DNA of 64,000 bases from Bacteroidota bacterium (GTDB taxonomy: Bacteria; Bacteroidota; Bacteroidia; Chitinophagales; Chitinophagaceae), in contig JAEYWX010000001.1 of NCBI GenBank assembly GCA_023428755.1, positions 310,001-374,000 of the forward strand, in the 5' to 3' direction. Under the pieces are notes generated by a model. That model was not told where the DNA came from and did not search any database. It saw only the letters and a program-made list of their open reading frames with translations. How positions within the stretch are numbered: position 1 is the stretch's first letter; every line of letters starts with the position of its first letter. The translations under genes and the position numbers were made by a program. Below, one piece after another: positions 8,252 to 16,183 of the stretch.

Positions 8252-9580
8252 ATGACAGTAGTAACAGGAAACACAGAATTTTTCAAGGGTATTCCGCAAA
8301 TTAAATTTGAAGGAATTGAAACTGATAATCCATTGGCTTTTCGCTGGTACGATGAGAACAGGATCGTGGCAGGTAAAAGCATGAAAGAATGGTTACGCTT
8401 TGCTTGTGCTTACTGGCACAGCTTTGTGGGAAGTGGGGCCGATCCATTTGGTGAACCCACACATATTTTTCCATGGGATGCAAAAACTGATGCCGTGGAG
8501 CGTGCAAAAGATAAAGCCGATGCTGCATTTGAATTCATCACCAAATTAAGCATGCCCTTCTATTGTTTTCATGATGTGGATGTAGTGGATTACACAAACG
8601 ACATCAACGAAAACGACCGCAGACTGCAGGCGATCACCAGTTACTTGGGTGAGAAGCAAAAGGCAAGTGGCGTGAAGCTGTTATGGGGTACAGCCAACCT
8701 GTTCTCCAACAAACGCTACATGAACGGTGCTGCTACCAACCCTGATTTTCACGTATTGACTCACGGTGCCGCACAAGTGAAAGCAGCGCTTGATGCAACC
8801 ATTGCACTGGGTGGAGAAAACTATGTGTTCTGGGGCGGACGTGAAGGTTATATGAGTTTGCTCAATACCAATATGCAACGGGAGAAAGAACACCTGGCCC
8901 GTTTCTTACACACTGCAAAAGATTATGCACGCAAACATGGATTTAAAGGAACGTTCTTTATTGAACCAAAACCATGTGAGCCAAGCAAACATCAATACGA
9001 TTATGATTGTGAAACAGTGATTGGCTTTTTACGTCAGTACGATCTGTTGAACGATTTCAAAATTAATATTGAAGTAAACCATGCAACATTAGCAGGCCAC
9101 ACATTCCAGCATGAGTTACAGGTTGCAGCTGATGCAGGTATGCTCGGTTCAATGGATGCCAACCGTGGCGATTATCAAAACGGATGGGATACCGATCAGT
9201 TCCCGAATAATATTAACGAACTGGTGGAAGCAATGCTTGTAATTGTAGAAGCTGGTGGTTTTGCCGGTGGCGGTATAAACTTCGATGCAAAAATCCGCAG
9301 AAACAGTACCGATCCGGAAGATCTCTTCCACGCACATATTGGTGGTATGGATACATTTGCCCGTTCGCTCGTGATTGCAGATAATATTTTGCAAAAATCA
9401 GATTACAAAAAATTAAGAAAAGATCGGTACGCTTCGTTCGATGCCGGTAAAGGAAAAGAATTTGAAGAAGGCAAGCTTACATTGGAAGATCTGCGTGCCT
9501 ACGCATTAGAAAATGGTGAGCCTGCTCCCAAGAGCGGAAAGCAAGAGCATTTCGAAAACATCATCAACCGGTTTATTTAA
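8252..9580 (+). CDS. xylA: Xylose isomerase
   Basis: Protein of 442 aa converting D-xylose to D-xylulose in the cytoplasm. The frame is open back to 8165, but the ATG at 8252 gives MTVVTGNTEFFKGIPQIKFEG, the normal family beginning, and the usual length; the earlier start would overlap xylB. Catalytic and metal-binding motifs are all present: the catalytic His in CFHDVDVVD (about residue 106), GGREGYMSL (about 194), FIEPKPCEPSKHQYDYD (about 237), NIEVNHATLAGHTFQHE (about 273) and DANRGDYQNGWDTDQFP (about 302). It is the group II type, with the longer N-terminus. It ends just before a strong hairpin terminator, so it is the last gene of the xyl operon. Xylose may come from xylan or xylogalacturonan handled by the GH43 elsewhere in the window. 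Confidence 0.96.
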   Translation: MTVVTGNTEFFKGIPQIKFEGIETDNPLAFRWYDENRIVAGKSMKEWLRFACAYWHSFVGSGADPFGEPTHIFPWDAKTDAVERAKDKADAAFEFITKLSMPFYCFHDVDVVDYTNDINENDRRLQAITSYLGEKQKASGVKLLWGTANLFSNKRYMNGAATNPDFHVLTHGAAQVKAALDATIALGGENYVFWGGREGYMSLLNTNMQREKEHLARFLHTAKDYARKHGFKGTFFIEPKPCEPSKHQYDYDCETVIGFLRQYDLLNDFKINIEVNHATLAGHTFQHELQVAADAGMLGSMDANRGDYQNGWDTDQFPNNINELVEAMLVIVEAGGFAGGGINFDAKIRRNSTDPEDLFHAHIGGMDTFARSLVIADNILQKSDYKKLRKDRYASFDAGKGKEFEEGKLTLEDLRAYALENGEPAPKSGKQEHFENIINRFI

Positions 9581-9640
9581 AATCAATCAGGCACATAACA
9601 AGGTTCACTTCAACGAAAATTGGATTGAACCCGACCACAG

Positions 9641-9668
9641 AAAAACCCCGGCTCATCCCGGGGTTTTT
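9641..9668 (+). terminator. Rho-independent terminator after xylA
   Basis: A perfect 10-bp stem AAAAACCCCG / CGGGGTTTTT (9641-9650 and 9659-9668) with an 8-base loop ends in five T residues. It lies 61 bases after the xylA stop. The A/T-flanked symmetry would also work on the other strand. Confidence 0.85.
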
Positions 9669-9790
9669 CAATTGCTTTATGAATATATTCCTCGTAAAAT
9701 TTTTTCAAAGATGAACGTATCTTAAACACTTGTTAGTACTGTAACAAGTAATTAGTATTTAACTTGCAAGAACAATAAAATTGTAACAGA

Positions 9791-10954
9791 ATGTTGATGC
9801 ATCAAACCATGCGTTGGTACGGACCACATGATCCGGTAAGTTTAGCTGATATCCGCCAGGCCGGTTGTGCCGGTGTTGTAACTGCACTTCATCATGTGCC
9901 TGTTGGTGATATATGGACCACCGATGAAATCCTCCTCCGCAAACAAATGATTGAAGATGCAGGTATGACGTGGACGGTGATTGAAAGCCTGCCGGTAAGT
10001 GATGATATTAAACGTCAGTCAGGAAATTACCTGTATCATATCGAAAATTACAAAGCAAGTCTGCGCAATGTGGCTGCCTGCGGTTTGAAAGTGGTTACTT
10101 ATAATTTTATGCCGGTGCTCGACTGGTTACGCACCAATGTATATTATCCATTGCCCGATGGCAGTACAGCATTGTATTTCAATCGCACCGATTATGTTGT
10201 GTTTGATTTGTTTTTATTGAAACGTCCCGGTGCTGATGCAGAATATGCAGTTGAAGAAATTCAAAAAGCAAAAGAACGTTTTAACGCAATGACAGAAGAT
10301 GAACGAAACTTTTTGTTCAACAATATGATGTTGGGATTGCCCGGCAGTGATGATGCATTTACCCCCGAACAGGTGTTGAGCGAATTGGAAAAATATCATG
10401 GGATCGATGCAGTAACACTCAAACAACATTTGTTCTATTTTATGGAGCAGGTTGCGCCTGTTGCAGAAGAGTGTGGGTTGAAGATGGCGATTCATCCCGA
10501 CGATCCTCCTTATTCTGTATTGGGCTTACCCCGTATTATGAGCACAGAACAGGATGCAGCTGATCTGCTCGCAGCTGTTCCTTTGCCTGCAAATGGCTTG
10601 TGTTTCTGCACCGGTTCATTTGGTGCACGAAAGGATAATAATATTCCGGCCATGATCAAACGTTTTGGCGATCACATTCATTTTCTTCACCTGCGTAACA
10701 CCAAACGTGATGCGGAAGGAAATTTTTATGAAGCTGATCATCTGGCAGGCGATACTGAAATGTATGATGTGATCAAAGAAATTATATTGCTCCAACGCAG
10801 GAGAAATATTTCACTTCCCATGCGTCCCGATCATGGGCACCAGATGCTGGACGATCTCAAAAAGAAAACCTATCCCGGTTATTCTGCCATAGGCCGGTTG
10901 AAAGGACTGGCCGAATTGAGAGGAGTGGAATATGCATTGGATAAGGCACTCTAA
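9791..10954 (+). CDS. uxuA: D-mannonate dehydratase
   Basis: Protein of 387 aa (family about 390-400). It dehydrates D-mannonate to 2-keto-3-deoxygluconate, the entry point of the glucuronate branch into the KDG pathway completed by the kdgK/eda genes further on. Family motifs: MRWYGPHDPVSL near the start, GVVTALHHVPVG, WTVIESLPVSDDIK, MAIHPDDPPYSVLGLPRI (metal-binding region), FCTGSFGARKDNN, HFLHLRNTK and MRPDHGHQM near the C-terminus. ATG at 9791 is used; MHQ at 9797 is a near alternative. It sits alone between the xyl terminator and a WYL regulator, on the opposite strand from the main uronate locus. The partner mannonate oxidoreductase (UxuB) is not seen here. Confidence 0.94.
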   Translation: MLMHQTMRWYGPHDPVSLADIRQAGCAGVVTALHHVPVGDIWTTDEILLRKQMIEDAGMTWTVIESLPVSDDIKRQSGNYLYHIENYKASLRNVAACGLKVVTYNFMPVLDWLRTNVYYPLPDGSTALYFNRTDYVVFDLFLLKRPGADAEYAVEEIQKAKERFNAMTEDERNFLFNNMMLGLPGSDDAFTPEQVLSELEKYHGIDAVTLKQHLFYFMEQVAPVAEECGLKMAIHPDDPPYSVLGLPRIMSTEQDAADLLAAVPLPANGLCFCTGSFGARKDNNIPAMIKRFGDHIHFLHLRNTKRDAEGNFYEADHLAGDTEMYDVIKEIILLQRRRNISLPMRPDHGHQMLDDLKKKTYPGYSAIGRLKGLAELRGVEYALDKAL

Positions 10955-10966
10955 TTTTCGGAGTTT

Positions 10967-10996
10967 GGTATCAGGACGTTGAAAACGTCAGATACC
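10967..10996 (+). terminator. Hairpin after uxuA
   Basis: GGTATC-ag-GACGTT-gaa-AACGTC-a-GATACC forms a two-part 12-bp stem, starting 12 bases after the uxuA stop. The T-tract afterwards is weak (ccttgctta), so it could be an imperfect terminator or an RNA-stabilising hairpin. Confidence 0.45.
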
Positions 10997-11056
10997 TTGC
11001 TTATATCATCCCATCAAACAAAAGCTTCTTACATTCGGTGAAAGAGGAACTAGCAT

Positions 11057-12073
11057 ATGCCTGTTAATAAAAGTGCAGCTATCCGTTACCGCATCATCGA
11101 CCGGTGTTTGCGGAATCGGCAACATAAATATCCCACCAAAGAATACATCCGTCAGCGATGCATGGAGGAATTGTTTGGTGATATGGCTGATGATATTTCT
11201 GTATCTACCATTGAAAAAGATATTGTGGCCATGCGGGAAGATGCCGGGCTTGGTTATTTCGCTCCGATTAAATACGATCGACTGCACAAAGGGTATTTTT
11301 ATACCGATGAAGAGTATAGTATTGATGGCATGTCGTTGAATGAAGATGAAAGTGAAGCATTACGCAGCGCTGCACATACATTGAGTTTGTTTGCCGATGT
11401 GCCTTTGTTTGAAAACTTGAAAGAAGCGATTGAAAAGATCAATACCCGTTTATCACTTTCTGCCAACCTGGAAGATCCTTCGATTAATCAATATGTGCAG
11501 TTTGAAAAACCGGTTACACAAAAAGGGAAAGACTGGATCAAACCATTGTATGAAGCGATCGTCAATCGTTTGCCGGTTGCCTTTACTTATTTTAATATTT
11601 ATAAGAACGAAACACGTACGCATGAACTGGAGCCATATTTATTGAAAGAGGTGCGGAACAAATGGTATCTCATCGGTTGGACGAATAAGCATAACAATTT
11701 CACTACGTATGCACTCGACCGTATCACCAGTTTAGAAAAAGGCAGCAAAGCATTTAAATACCGCCGTGATTTTAACCCCGATGATTTTTTTAAATATTCC
11801 ACCGGTATCATGGAAGGCCCCAAACCGAAAGAAAAAGTAGTGCTGGAAGTATACGGTCCTACTTCCCGCATGTTACAGGTAAGCCCCATGCATCATACAC
11901 AAAAAATAGTGAAAGAAGCAAATGACAAACTAACCGTTGAGCTGGAAGTAACAGTAACAGAAGAGTTTATTCATCAATTACTGAGCATCTGCAACGAAAT
12001 GAAAGTGCTAAAGCCTGCATCGTTAAAGAAACGGATGAAAGAAGAATTGCAGAAGGCGATGGGGTATTATTGA
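11057..12073 (+). CDS. HTH plus WYL-domain transcriptional regulator
   Basis: Protein of 338 aa. The N-terminal part (about residues 5-70) is a winged-helix DNA-binding region (YRIIDRCLRNRQHKYPTKE, DISVSTIEKDIVAMRED). The C-terminal half is a WYL ligand-sensing domain with the signature KWYLIGWTNKHNNFTTYALDRI at about residues 200-222, followed by a WCX-like tail (VVLEVYGPTSRMLQ, HHTQKIV). Such proteins are soluble regulators whose ligands are mostly nucleotides or nucleic acid; the targets are unknown here. It is separated from uxuA by a hairpin and is convergent with the nuclease gene, with 24 bases between the stops. Control of uxuA is possible but not shown. The ATG at 11057 is used. Confidence 0.85.
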   Translation: MPVNKSAAIRYRIIDRCLRNRQHKYPTKEYIRQRCMEELFGDMADDISVSTIEKDIVAMREDAGLGYFAPIKYDRLHKGYFYTDEEYSIDGMSLNEDESEALRSAAHTLSLFADVPLFENLKEAIEKINTRLSLSANLEDPSINQYVQFEKPVTQKGKDWIKPLYEAIVNRLPVAFTYFNIYKNETRTHELEPYLLKEVRNKWYLIGWTNKHNNFTTYALDRITSLEKGSKAFKYRRDFNPDDFFKYSTGIMEGPKPKEKVVLEVYGPTSRMLQVSPMHHTQKIVKEANDKLTVELEVTVTEEFIHQLLSICNEMKVLKPASLKKRMKEELQKAMGYY

Positions 12074-12097
12074 AGAGTACACAGAGAACATAGGTCT

Positions 12098-12598
12098 TTA
12101 CTTCTTTCTTTTTCTCCACTCCCACGGTGCTACAGCATTCGTTGCACTCCATAAACCTATTTTACGTTTGCGTGCCAACTGTTCAGTTGCTGCCAGTTCC
12201 TTATTGGTTGAATATTGTTTAAAATGCCAGGCCATTCCTCTTGCAATCATTTCTTTGTTTACCCATACTTTCTTTACGGTGTATACCTCTGCGATCTTTC
12301 GCCTGTTACGATCCGTATCTGTTACAACAACAGTAAGTATTTCCCCGGCACACAAACTGCCCAGCAGTTGCTTCGCAGCCGTGCCAAAGGCTTGTCCTCG
12401 TTCCGGTGCATCAATGCCGGCTAATCGAATACGGTGTATGGTTTTATCAACCAGCAGATCAAACGTATCGCCATCTACAATACGAACAGCTTTTCCTTTG
12501 AGTGTGTAAGCAGGAGGTGTAAGGGCCAGCAACGGCAACAAAAAGAATAACACAACAATCAAACGGAGTATCCTGATCTTCATGCAACAGAAACGCAT
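12098..12598 (-). CDS. Secreted staphylococcal-nuclease-like (thermonuclease) protein
   Basis: Protein of 166 aa with an N-terminal hydrophobic signal (ILRLIVVLFFLLPLLAL), then an SNase OB-fold domain: KAVRIVDGDTFDLLV, HRIRLAGIDAPERGQ (catalytic Arg and Glu positions), RNRRKIAEVY, MIARGMAWHF and ARKRKIGLWS. This is a Ca-dependent phosphodiesterase family acting on DNA or RNA outside the cytoplasm. The ATG at 12598 overlaps the stop of the upstream gene (TAATG), which suggests translational coupling; an internal Met (12583) directly before the signal core is an alternative start. It is convergent with the WYL regulator. Confidence 0.88.
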   Translation of the reverse strand: MRFCCMKIRILRLIVVLFFLLPLLALTPPAYTLKGKAVRIVDGDTFDLLVDKTIHRIRLAGIDAPERGQAFGTAAKQLLGSLCAGEILTVVVTDTDRNRRKIAEVYTVKKVWVNKEMIARGMAWHFKQYSTNKELAATEQLARKRKIGLWSATNAVAPWEWRKRKK

Positions 12599-13041
12599 TA
12601 ACTGATCTTTTGTTTTTGCAGAAATGCAAAAGAAGTGAGTTTCACTGTCGTCTGTTGTTCACGCAGCGCCCATTTTTTCGAAAATCCAACGGGTGCTAAA
12701 ATTGCAAACGCATAATCAACAAAAAACTGCACAAACAAGGCATCACCCTCTTTGTGCTTCGGCATTACAAACGATTTTTGCACAGTTCCGTTCGCATCAA
12801 CCAATATCACTTCAACATCAAACGAATAGCCGAACCAAACAGCAGTTTGCTGCGCAACGCCCGGAAAATGCAACACCAATGGCTTACGAAAGCTATGTGC
12901 TGAACGATGGTTCAGCGACTGATAAATTTCAGCAGTTGTTACAGCTTCTTCGGCTTCAACGGGCGCCAGCTGCTGTTTGCCATTGCCAAAACTGAAGTAA
13001 CATTTATTGTTGAAAGGGAACGAAAGCTTGTTCATATACAC
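12598..13041 (-). CDS. Hypothetical protein, coupled to the nuclease gene
   Basis: Protein of 147 aa that I do not recognise with confidence. It has no clear signal peptide. The middle section (residues about 65-120) contains a beta-rich stretch, SFDVEVILVDANGTVQKSF, followed by DALFVQFFVDYAFAILAP, which vaguely recalls DUF192 proteins, but the key DUF192 residues (FWMKNT) are missing. It overlaps the nuclease start by one base (TAATG), so the two are made together. A terminator for the exuT operon lies just upstream (13101-13139), so this pair has its own promoter. Start at 13041; MNKLSF at 13035 is equally possible. Confidence 0.6.
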   Translation of the reverse strand: MYMNKLSFPFNNKCYFSFGNGKQQLAPVEAEEAVTTAEIYQSLNHRSAHSFRKPLVLHFPGVAQQTAVWFGYSFDVEVILVDANGTVQKSFVMPKHKEGDALFVQFFVDYAFAILAPVGFSKKWALREQQTTVKLTSFAFLQKQKIS

Positions 13042-13100
13042 TGTTTTAGAATGTAAAAGAACAAACTCACTTTGCAGTGTATTTGCGAAGTGATCCGGCT

Positions 13101-13139
13101 TTAAAAAAAATTGCCAACCCCGGTTGAGATTGGCAATTT
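13101..13139 (-). terminator. Rho-independent terminator of the pectin/uronate operon
   Basis: A perfect 10-bp stem (AAATTGCCAA at 13108-13117, TTGGCAATTT at 13130-13139) with a 12-base loop. Read on the minus strand it runs into eight or more T residues (a-tract at 13103-13110). It begins 18 bases after the exuT stop and closes the long minus-strand gene series. Confidence 0.85.
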
Positions 13140-13157
13140 CGAAAGAATCTTTTTTTC

Positions 13158-14735
13158 TTACAGATCGTTGATCACTTTATACTTCGGAACCAGGCTCTTC
13201 ATTACAAACCATGCTATGAGATATGCCACTGCACAAATAGCAAACATAATGGTATAAGAGGTAGTCATTTGAGCCAGCACCAATGGTTTTTGCAATTGAA
13301 CCAATTGATCAAACGATGCGGCATCAACTGTTTTCAACTGTTCTGCAACTTCGTTTGCAAGACCATTTAATTCCGTTTGATTCAGATTAATCGAATCGCC
13401 ATATTTGTTTACCAGCTTCAATGCCTGGATTTTTGATACATAATCGCCCAGCCCATTTGCCTGTGCAGCTACCCATGATTCAGCAATACCGGCCGCTTTG
13501 TATGAATCAAACATCCAGCCGCCGATCTTTGAAATAATTACGCCACCCAAACCCCCAGCCATACCGCCAATACCTACTACTGAGCCAATAGCTTTTTTGG
13601 GAAACATATCACTTACTGTGGTGAAGATATTGGCACTCCATGCCTGGTGAGCCGACGCTCCGATACCGATCAAAATTACCGGCACCCAAAAACTGATATA
13701 ACCTAACGGCTGTGCCAGCAATACAACTAACGGAATCAATGCAATCAGTAACATGGCTTTCATCCGTCCATCATATGGCGAATATCCTCTTTTGAAATAA
13801 TACACCGGGAACCATCCACCACCAATACTTCCAAACATCGTCATGCTGTACAATACTGTTAACGGCATCGCAATATCTGTACTCGACATTCCGTATTGTG
13901 CTTTCAAATATGCAGGTAACCAAAACAGGAAGAACCACCATACACCATCGGTCATAAACTTACCAAAGGCAAAGGCCCATGTTTGTTTATAGCCCAACAA
14001 CTTCGTCCATGAAACTTTTTCTGCTACAGCCGTTTCAGCAACAACCTGATCTTCTTTATCGCTGTTGATATAATCGAACTCCGCTTTGCTTAATCGTTTT
14101 TGTTCGGTTGCCTTATCATAAAAGATCAACCAGAAAATCAACCACAAAAATCCTGTAGCACCAATTAAGATAAATGCCATTTCCCATCCCCAGTTGGCAC
14201 CGATCCAGGGAACAGTAAGCGGTGCAAGAATAGCACCTACGTTGGCACCGGAGTTAAAAATACCAGTTGCAAAAGAGCGTTCTTTCTTCGGAAAATATTC
14301 AGCAGTTGCTTTAATAGCTGCGGGAAAGTTTCCTGCTTCGCCGAGTGCCAGTACAGCACGACCGATCATAAAACCAACTACCGAAACACTTACCGATGCC
14401 ATACCCAGAAAACCGAGCAATGTAGCTGCTGACTGACCAATAGGAATTGCCAACGCATGAATAATTGCACCAATGCTCCAAATAATGATCGCCCAGGCAT
14501 AGCCCTTCTTGGTTCCGAGTTTATCAATAAACCTGCCGGCAAACAACATACTGATAGCATAGCCAAATTGAAATACGGCGGTAATGTTTGCATAATCACT
14601 GTTGCTCCAGTTGAAACGTTCTGCCAGCACAGGTTGTAATAAACTCAATACCTGTCTGTCGAGATAGTTTACGGTCGTTGCGAAAAAGAGAAGTGCACAG
14701 ATCGTCCACCTGTATTTACCTATGGCTTGTTGCAT
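13158..14735 (-). CDS. exuT: Hexuronate transporter, MFS family (ExuT-like)
   Basis: Protein of 525 aa, about 90 residues longer than E. coli ExuT. It should import galacturonate or glucuronate by proton symport at the inner membrane. Evidence: the first helix and loop WTICALLFFATTVNYLDRQVLS, the MFS loop FAGRFIDKLGTKKGY, and about 12 hydrophobic segments. The extra length is mostly a hydrophilic stretch at about residues 407-487 (IAESWVAAQANGLGDYV ... TVDAASFDQLVQLQ) before the last two helices. The last gene of a series transcribed from GH28, it starts 42 bases after eda and is followed by a strong terminator. Neighbouring uxaCBA and kdu genes support uronate as substrate; which uronate or di-uronate is carried is inference. 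Confidence 0.87.
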   Translation of the reverse strand: MQQAIGKYRWTICALLFFATTVNYLDRQVLSLLQPVLAERFNWSNSDYANITAVFQFGYAISMLFAGRFIDKLGTKKGYAWAIIIWSIGAIIHALAIPIGQSAATLLGFLGMASVSVSVVGFMIGRAVLALGEAGNFPAAIKATAEYFPKKERSFATGIFNSGANVGAILAPLTVPWIGANWGWEMAFILIGATGFLWLIFWLIFYDKATEQKRLSKAEFDYINSDKEDQVVAETAVAEKVSWTKLLGYKQTWAFAFGKFMTDGVWWFFLFWLPAYLKAQYGMSSTDIAMPLTVLYSMTMFGSIGGGWFPVYYFKRGYSPYDGRMKAMLLIALIPLVVLLAQPLGYISFWVPVILIGIGASAHQAWSANIFTTVSDMFPKKAIGSVVGIGGMAGGLGGVIISKIGGWMFDSYKAAGIAESWVAAQANGLGDYVSKIQALKLVNKYGDSINLNQTELNGLANEVAEQLKTVDAASFDQLVQLQKPLVLAQMTTSYTIMFAICAVAYLIAWFVMKSLVPKYKVINDL

Positions 14736-14777
14736 GTTCGTTGTTTTATCCGTTTGCTGTTACACAAAGTGGGGTTA

Positions 14778-15440
14778 CTATTTTTTTACTGTTGCAATGA
14801 TCGCAAGCACTTGTTTTGTTGCTTCTTCCATTGCTGCATAATCTTTTGCTTCCATTAATTTTTTGCTGATGAGTTTGCTGCCCATTCCCACTGCACATAC
14901 ACCTGCTTTGTACCAGCTTTCAATACTTTCTTTGGTTGTATCTACTCCGCCTGTTGGCATAAACAACAATTTAGGGAAGATATCTTTAATCGTGGTTAAA
15001 AACTCTGTACCCAGCATATTACCGGGGAACAATTTGATAAACTTCACACCTGCATTTTCTGCTGCAATAATTTCGCTCGGCGTCATACAACCGGGCGCAT
15101 AAAAAATATCGTTGGCTACGCAATACGCAGCAACATCGGGTACAAAACCAGGGCTTACTAAAAAGTCGGCACCTGCAGCCATGTAATCTGTTGCATGTTG
15201 CATATTCTTAATCGTACCAACGCCTAATAATAAACCCGGCATTTCTGCATTACGCAGTTGCACCATTTTGGTAAAGTTGGCCAAAGCTGCATCACCACGG
15301 TTGGTGTATTCAACTGCTTTGATACCTGCTTTGTAAATCGCTTTTAATACTTCAAGACTCACTTCTTCGCTTGGATTAAAATACAAAGGAAGAATACCCT
15401 GTTGTACAATAGCGTCTGTTATTTGTTGTGTCTTACTCAT
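14778..15440 (-). CDS. eda: 2-keto-3-deoxy-6-phosphogluconate aldolase (KDPG/KHG aldolase)
   Basis: Protein of 220 aa from the ATG at 15440 (MSKTQQITDAIVQQGILPLY); the frame is open eight codons further upstream (15464), but that part is not family-like. It splits KDPG into pyruvate and glyceraldehyde-3-phosphate in the cytoplasm, the last step of the uronate pathway. Evidence: AVEYTNRGDAA (catalytic Glu), LGVGTIKN, ADFLVSPGF, the Schiff-base Lys in VKFIKLFPGN (about residue 130), and MPTGGVDTT. It stands between yhcH and exuT with 42-base gaps on each side, in the same minus-strand operon as the two kdgK-like kinases that make its substrate. Confidence 0.94.
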   Translation of the reverse strand: MSKTQQITDAIVQQGILPLYFNPSEEVSLEVLKAIYKAGIKAVEYTNRGDAALANFTKMVQLRNAEMPGLLLGVGTIKNMQHATDYMAAGADFLVSPGFVPDVAAYCVANDIFYAPGCMTPSEIIAAENAGVKFIKLFPGNMLGTEFLTTIKDIFPKLLFMPTGGVDTTKESIESWYKAGVCAVGMGSKLISKKLMEAKDYAAMEEATKQVLAIIATVKK

Positions 15441-15482
15441 TATGTTTATTTTTATTCCCGACATGAATGTCGGGTCCAGTCA

Positions 15483-15932
15483 TTAAATTTTTACTTTGAT
15501 CACGAGCTTCTTGATTTCTCCATCACCGATCATCGGTGCATGCACATCTTCGGGAAAGAAAATCGCAAACTGTCCGTCCGTCAATTGAAAATACGTATCG
15601 GGTGCATCGTCGTAAAACAACACATCCTTTTCATCGTTGTATTCGCCTTTTGGCGTTACACATTTCTCTCTTGGTTTCCAGCCAATGGTTTCAAAACCTT
15701 TAATGCAAAGCTGGATGTCGATATTCTTGTTATGACATTCAAATTTTTGCAAACTGGTTTCTTTTGTTTTGCCGGGCGCATTGCTGATGATGGCTTTTAA
15801 ACCATCTGCAATATCACTCTTGCCATCGGCAGCATTTGCCAGGTCGGTTTGCTGAATGTATTCAAATGCTTTGGCGAACAAGGGATGTGCGCTGAGGTAT
15901 TTGTGGGCATTCTGAATTGTATCAATGATCAT
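15483..15932 (-). CDS. YhcH/YjgK/YiaL (DUF386) family protein
   Basis: Protein of 149 aa from ATG 15932 (MIIDTIQNAHKYL, the standard family start); the frame runs 14 codons further up through a repeat palindrome (MSGKPPFREVGRV), which is unlikely to be native coding. This is the cupin-like family of E. coli YhcH and TabA: ECHNKNIDIQLCIKG, GQFAIFFPEDVHAPMIGDG and KKLVIKV are the recognisable segments, with His and Glu metal ligands. Family members act in sugar-acid and sialic-acid pathways, probably as anomerases or isomerases of unusual sugars; the exact reaction is unproven. Its place between kdgK and eda argues for a role in uronate processing, for example handling ring forms of unsaturated uronate. 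Confidence 0.85.
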   Translation of the reverse strand: MIIDTIQNAHKYLSAHPLFAKAFEYIQQTDLANAADGKSDIADGLKAIISNAPGKTKETSLQKFECHNKNIDIQLCIKGFETIGWKPREKCVTPKGEYNDEKDVLFYDDAPDTYFQLTDGQFAIFFPEDVHAPMIGDGEIKKLVIKVKI

Positions 15933-15935
15933 AAT

Positions 15936-15967
15936 AACCCTCCCAACCTCCCTAAAGGGAGGCTTAC
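15936..15967 (+). repeat. Interspersed GC-rich palindrome, copy 1
   Basis: aaccctcccaacCTCCC-taaa-GGGAGgctt. The stem is CCTCCC/GGGAGG. It lies immediately before the start codon of yhcH and belongs to a family of six in this window (consensus about CCCCTCCCnnCCTCCCC-loop-GGGGAGG). Confidence 0.7.
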
Positions 15968-16159
15968 CACTCACAGCCCTGATACTGCAAGTGGTTTATT
16001 TTGTTTTTAAAATGTTGAACGCCGAACAGAAAGTTTAAGAGTGCGACGCAACAAAAGCTAAATCAGGGAAGCTAGTGCCCGTAATACACTCTTCAACTAA
16101 ATGTCTTAAAAGAACTTCAAAAGTTAATTCTGGCACAATCAATCAGTTTGTTACCAGTT

Positions 16160-16182
16160 CCCCCTTCAGGGGGCGGAGGGGG
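16160..16182 (-). repeat. Interspersed GC-rich palindrome, copy 2 (reverse orientation)
   Basis: CCCCCTTCAGGGGG followed by cggaggggg. Its reverse complement, agccccctccgCCCCCTGAAGGGGG, matches the orientation of the other copies. It lies directly after the kdgK stop, in the 251-bp gap before yhcH, where it may act as a transcript-end stabiliser or attenuator. Confidence 0.7.
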
Positions 16183-16183
16183 C

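Noticed and set aside
16037..16093. Inverted repeat AAGAGTG...CACTCTT in the kdgK-yhcH gap
   Set aside because: Only 7-bp arms 43 bases apart with no recognisable RNA family; could be chance, though the gap also holds two GC-rich palindromes.
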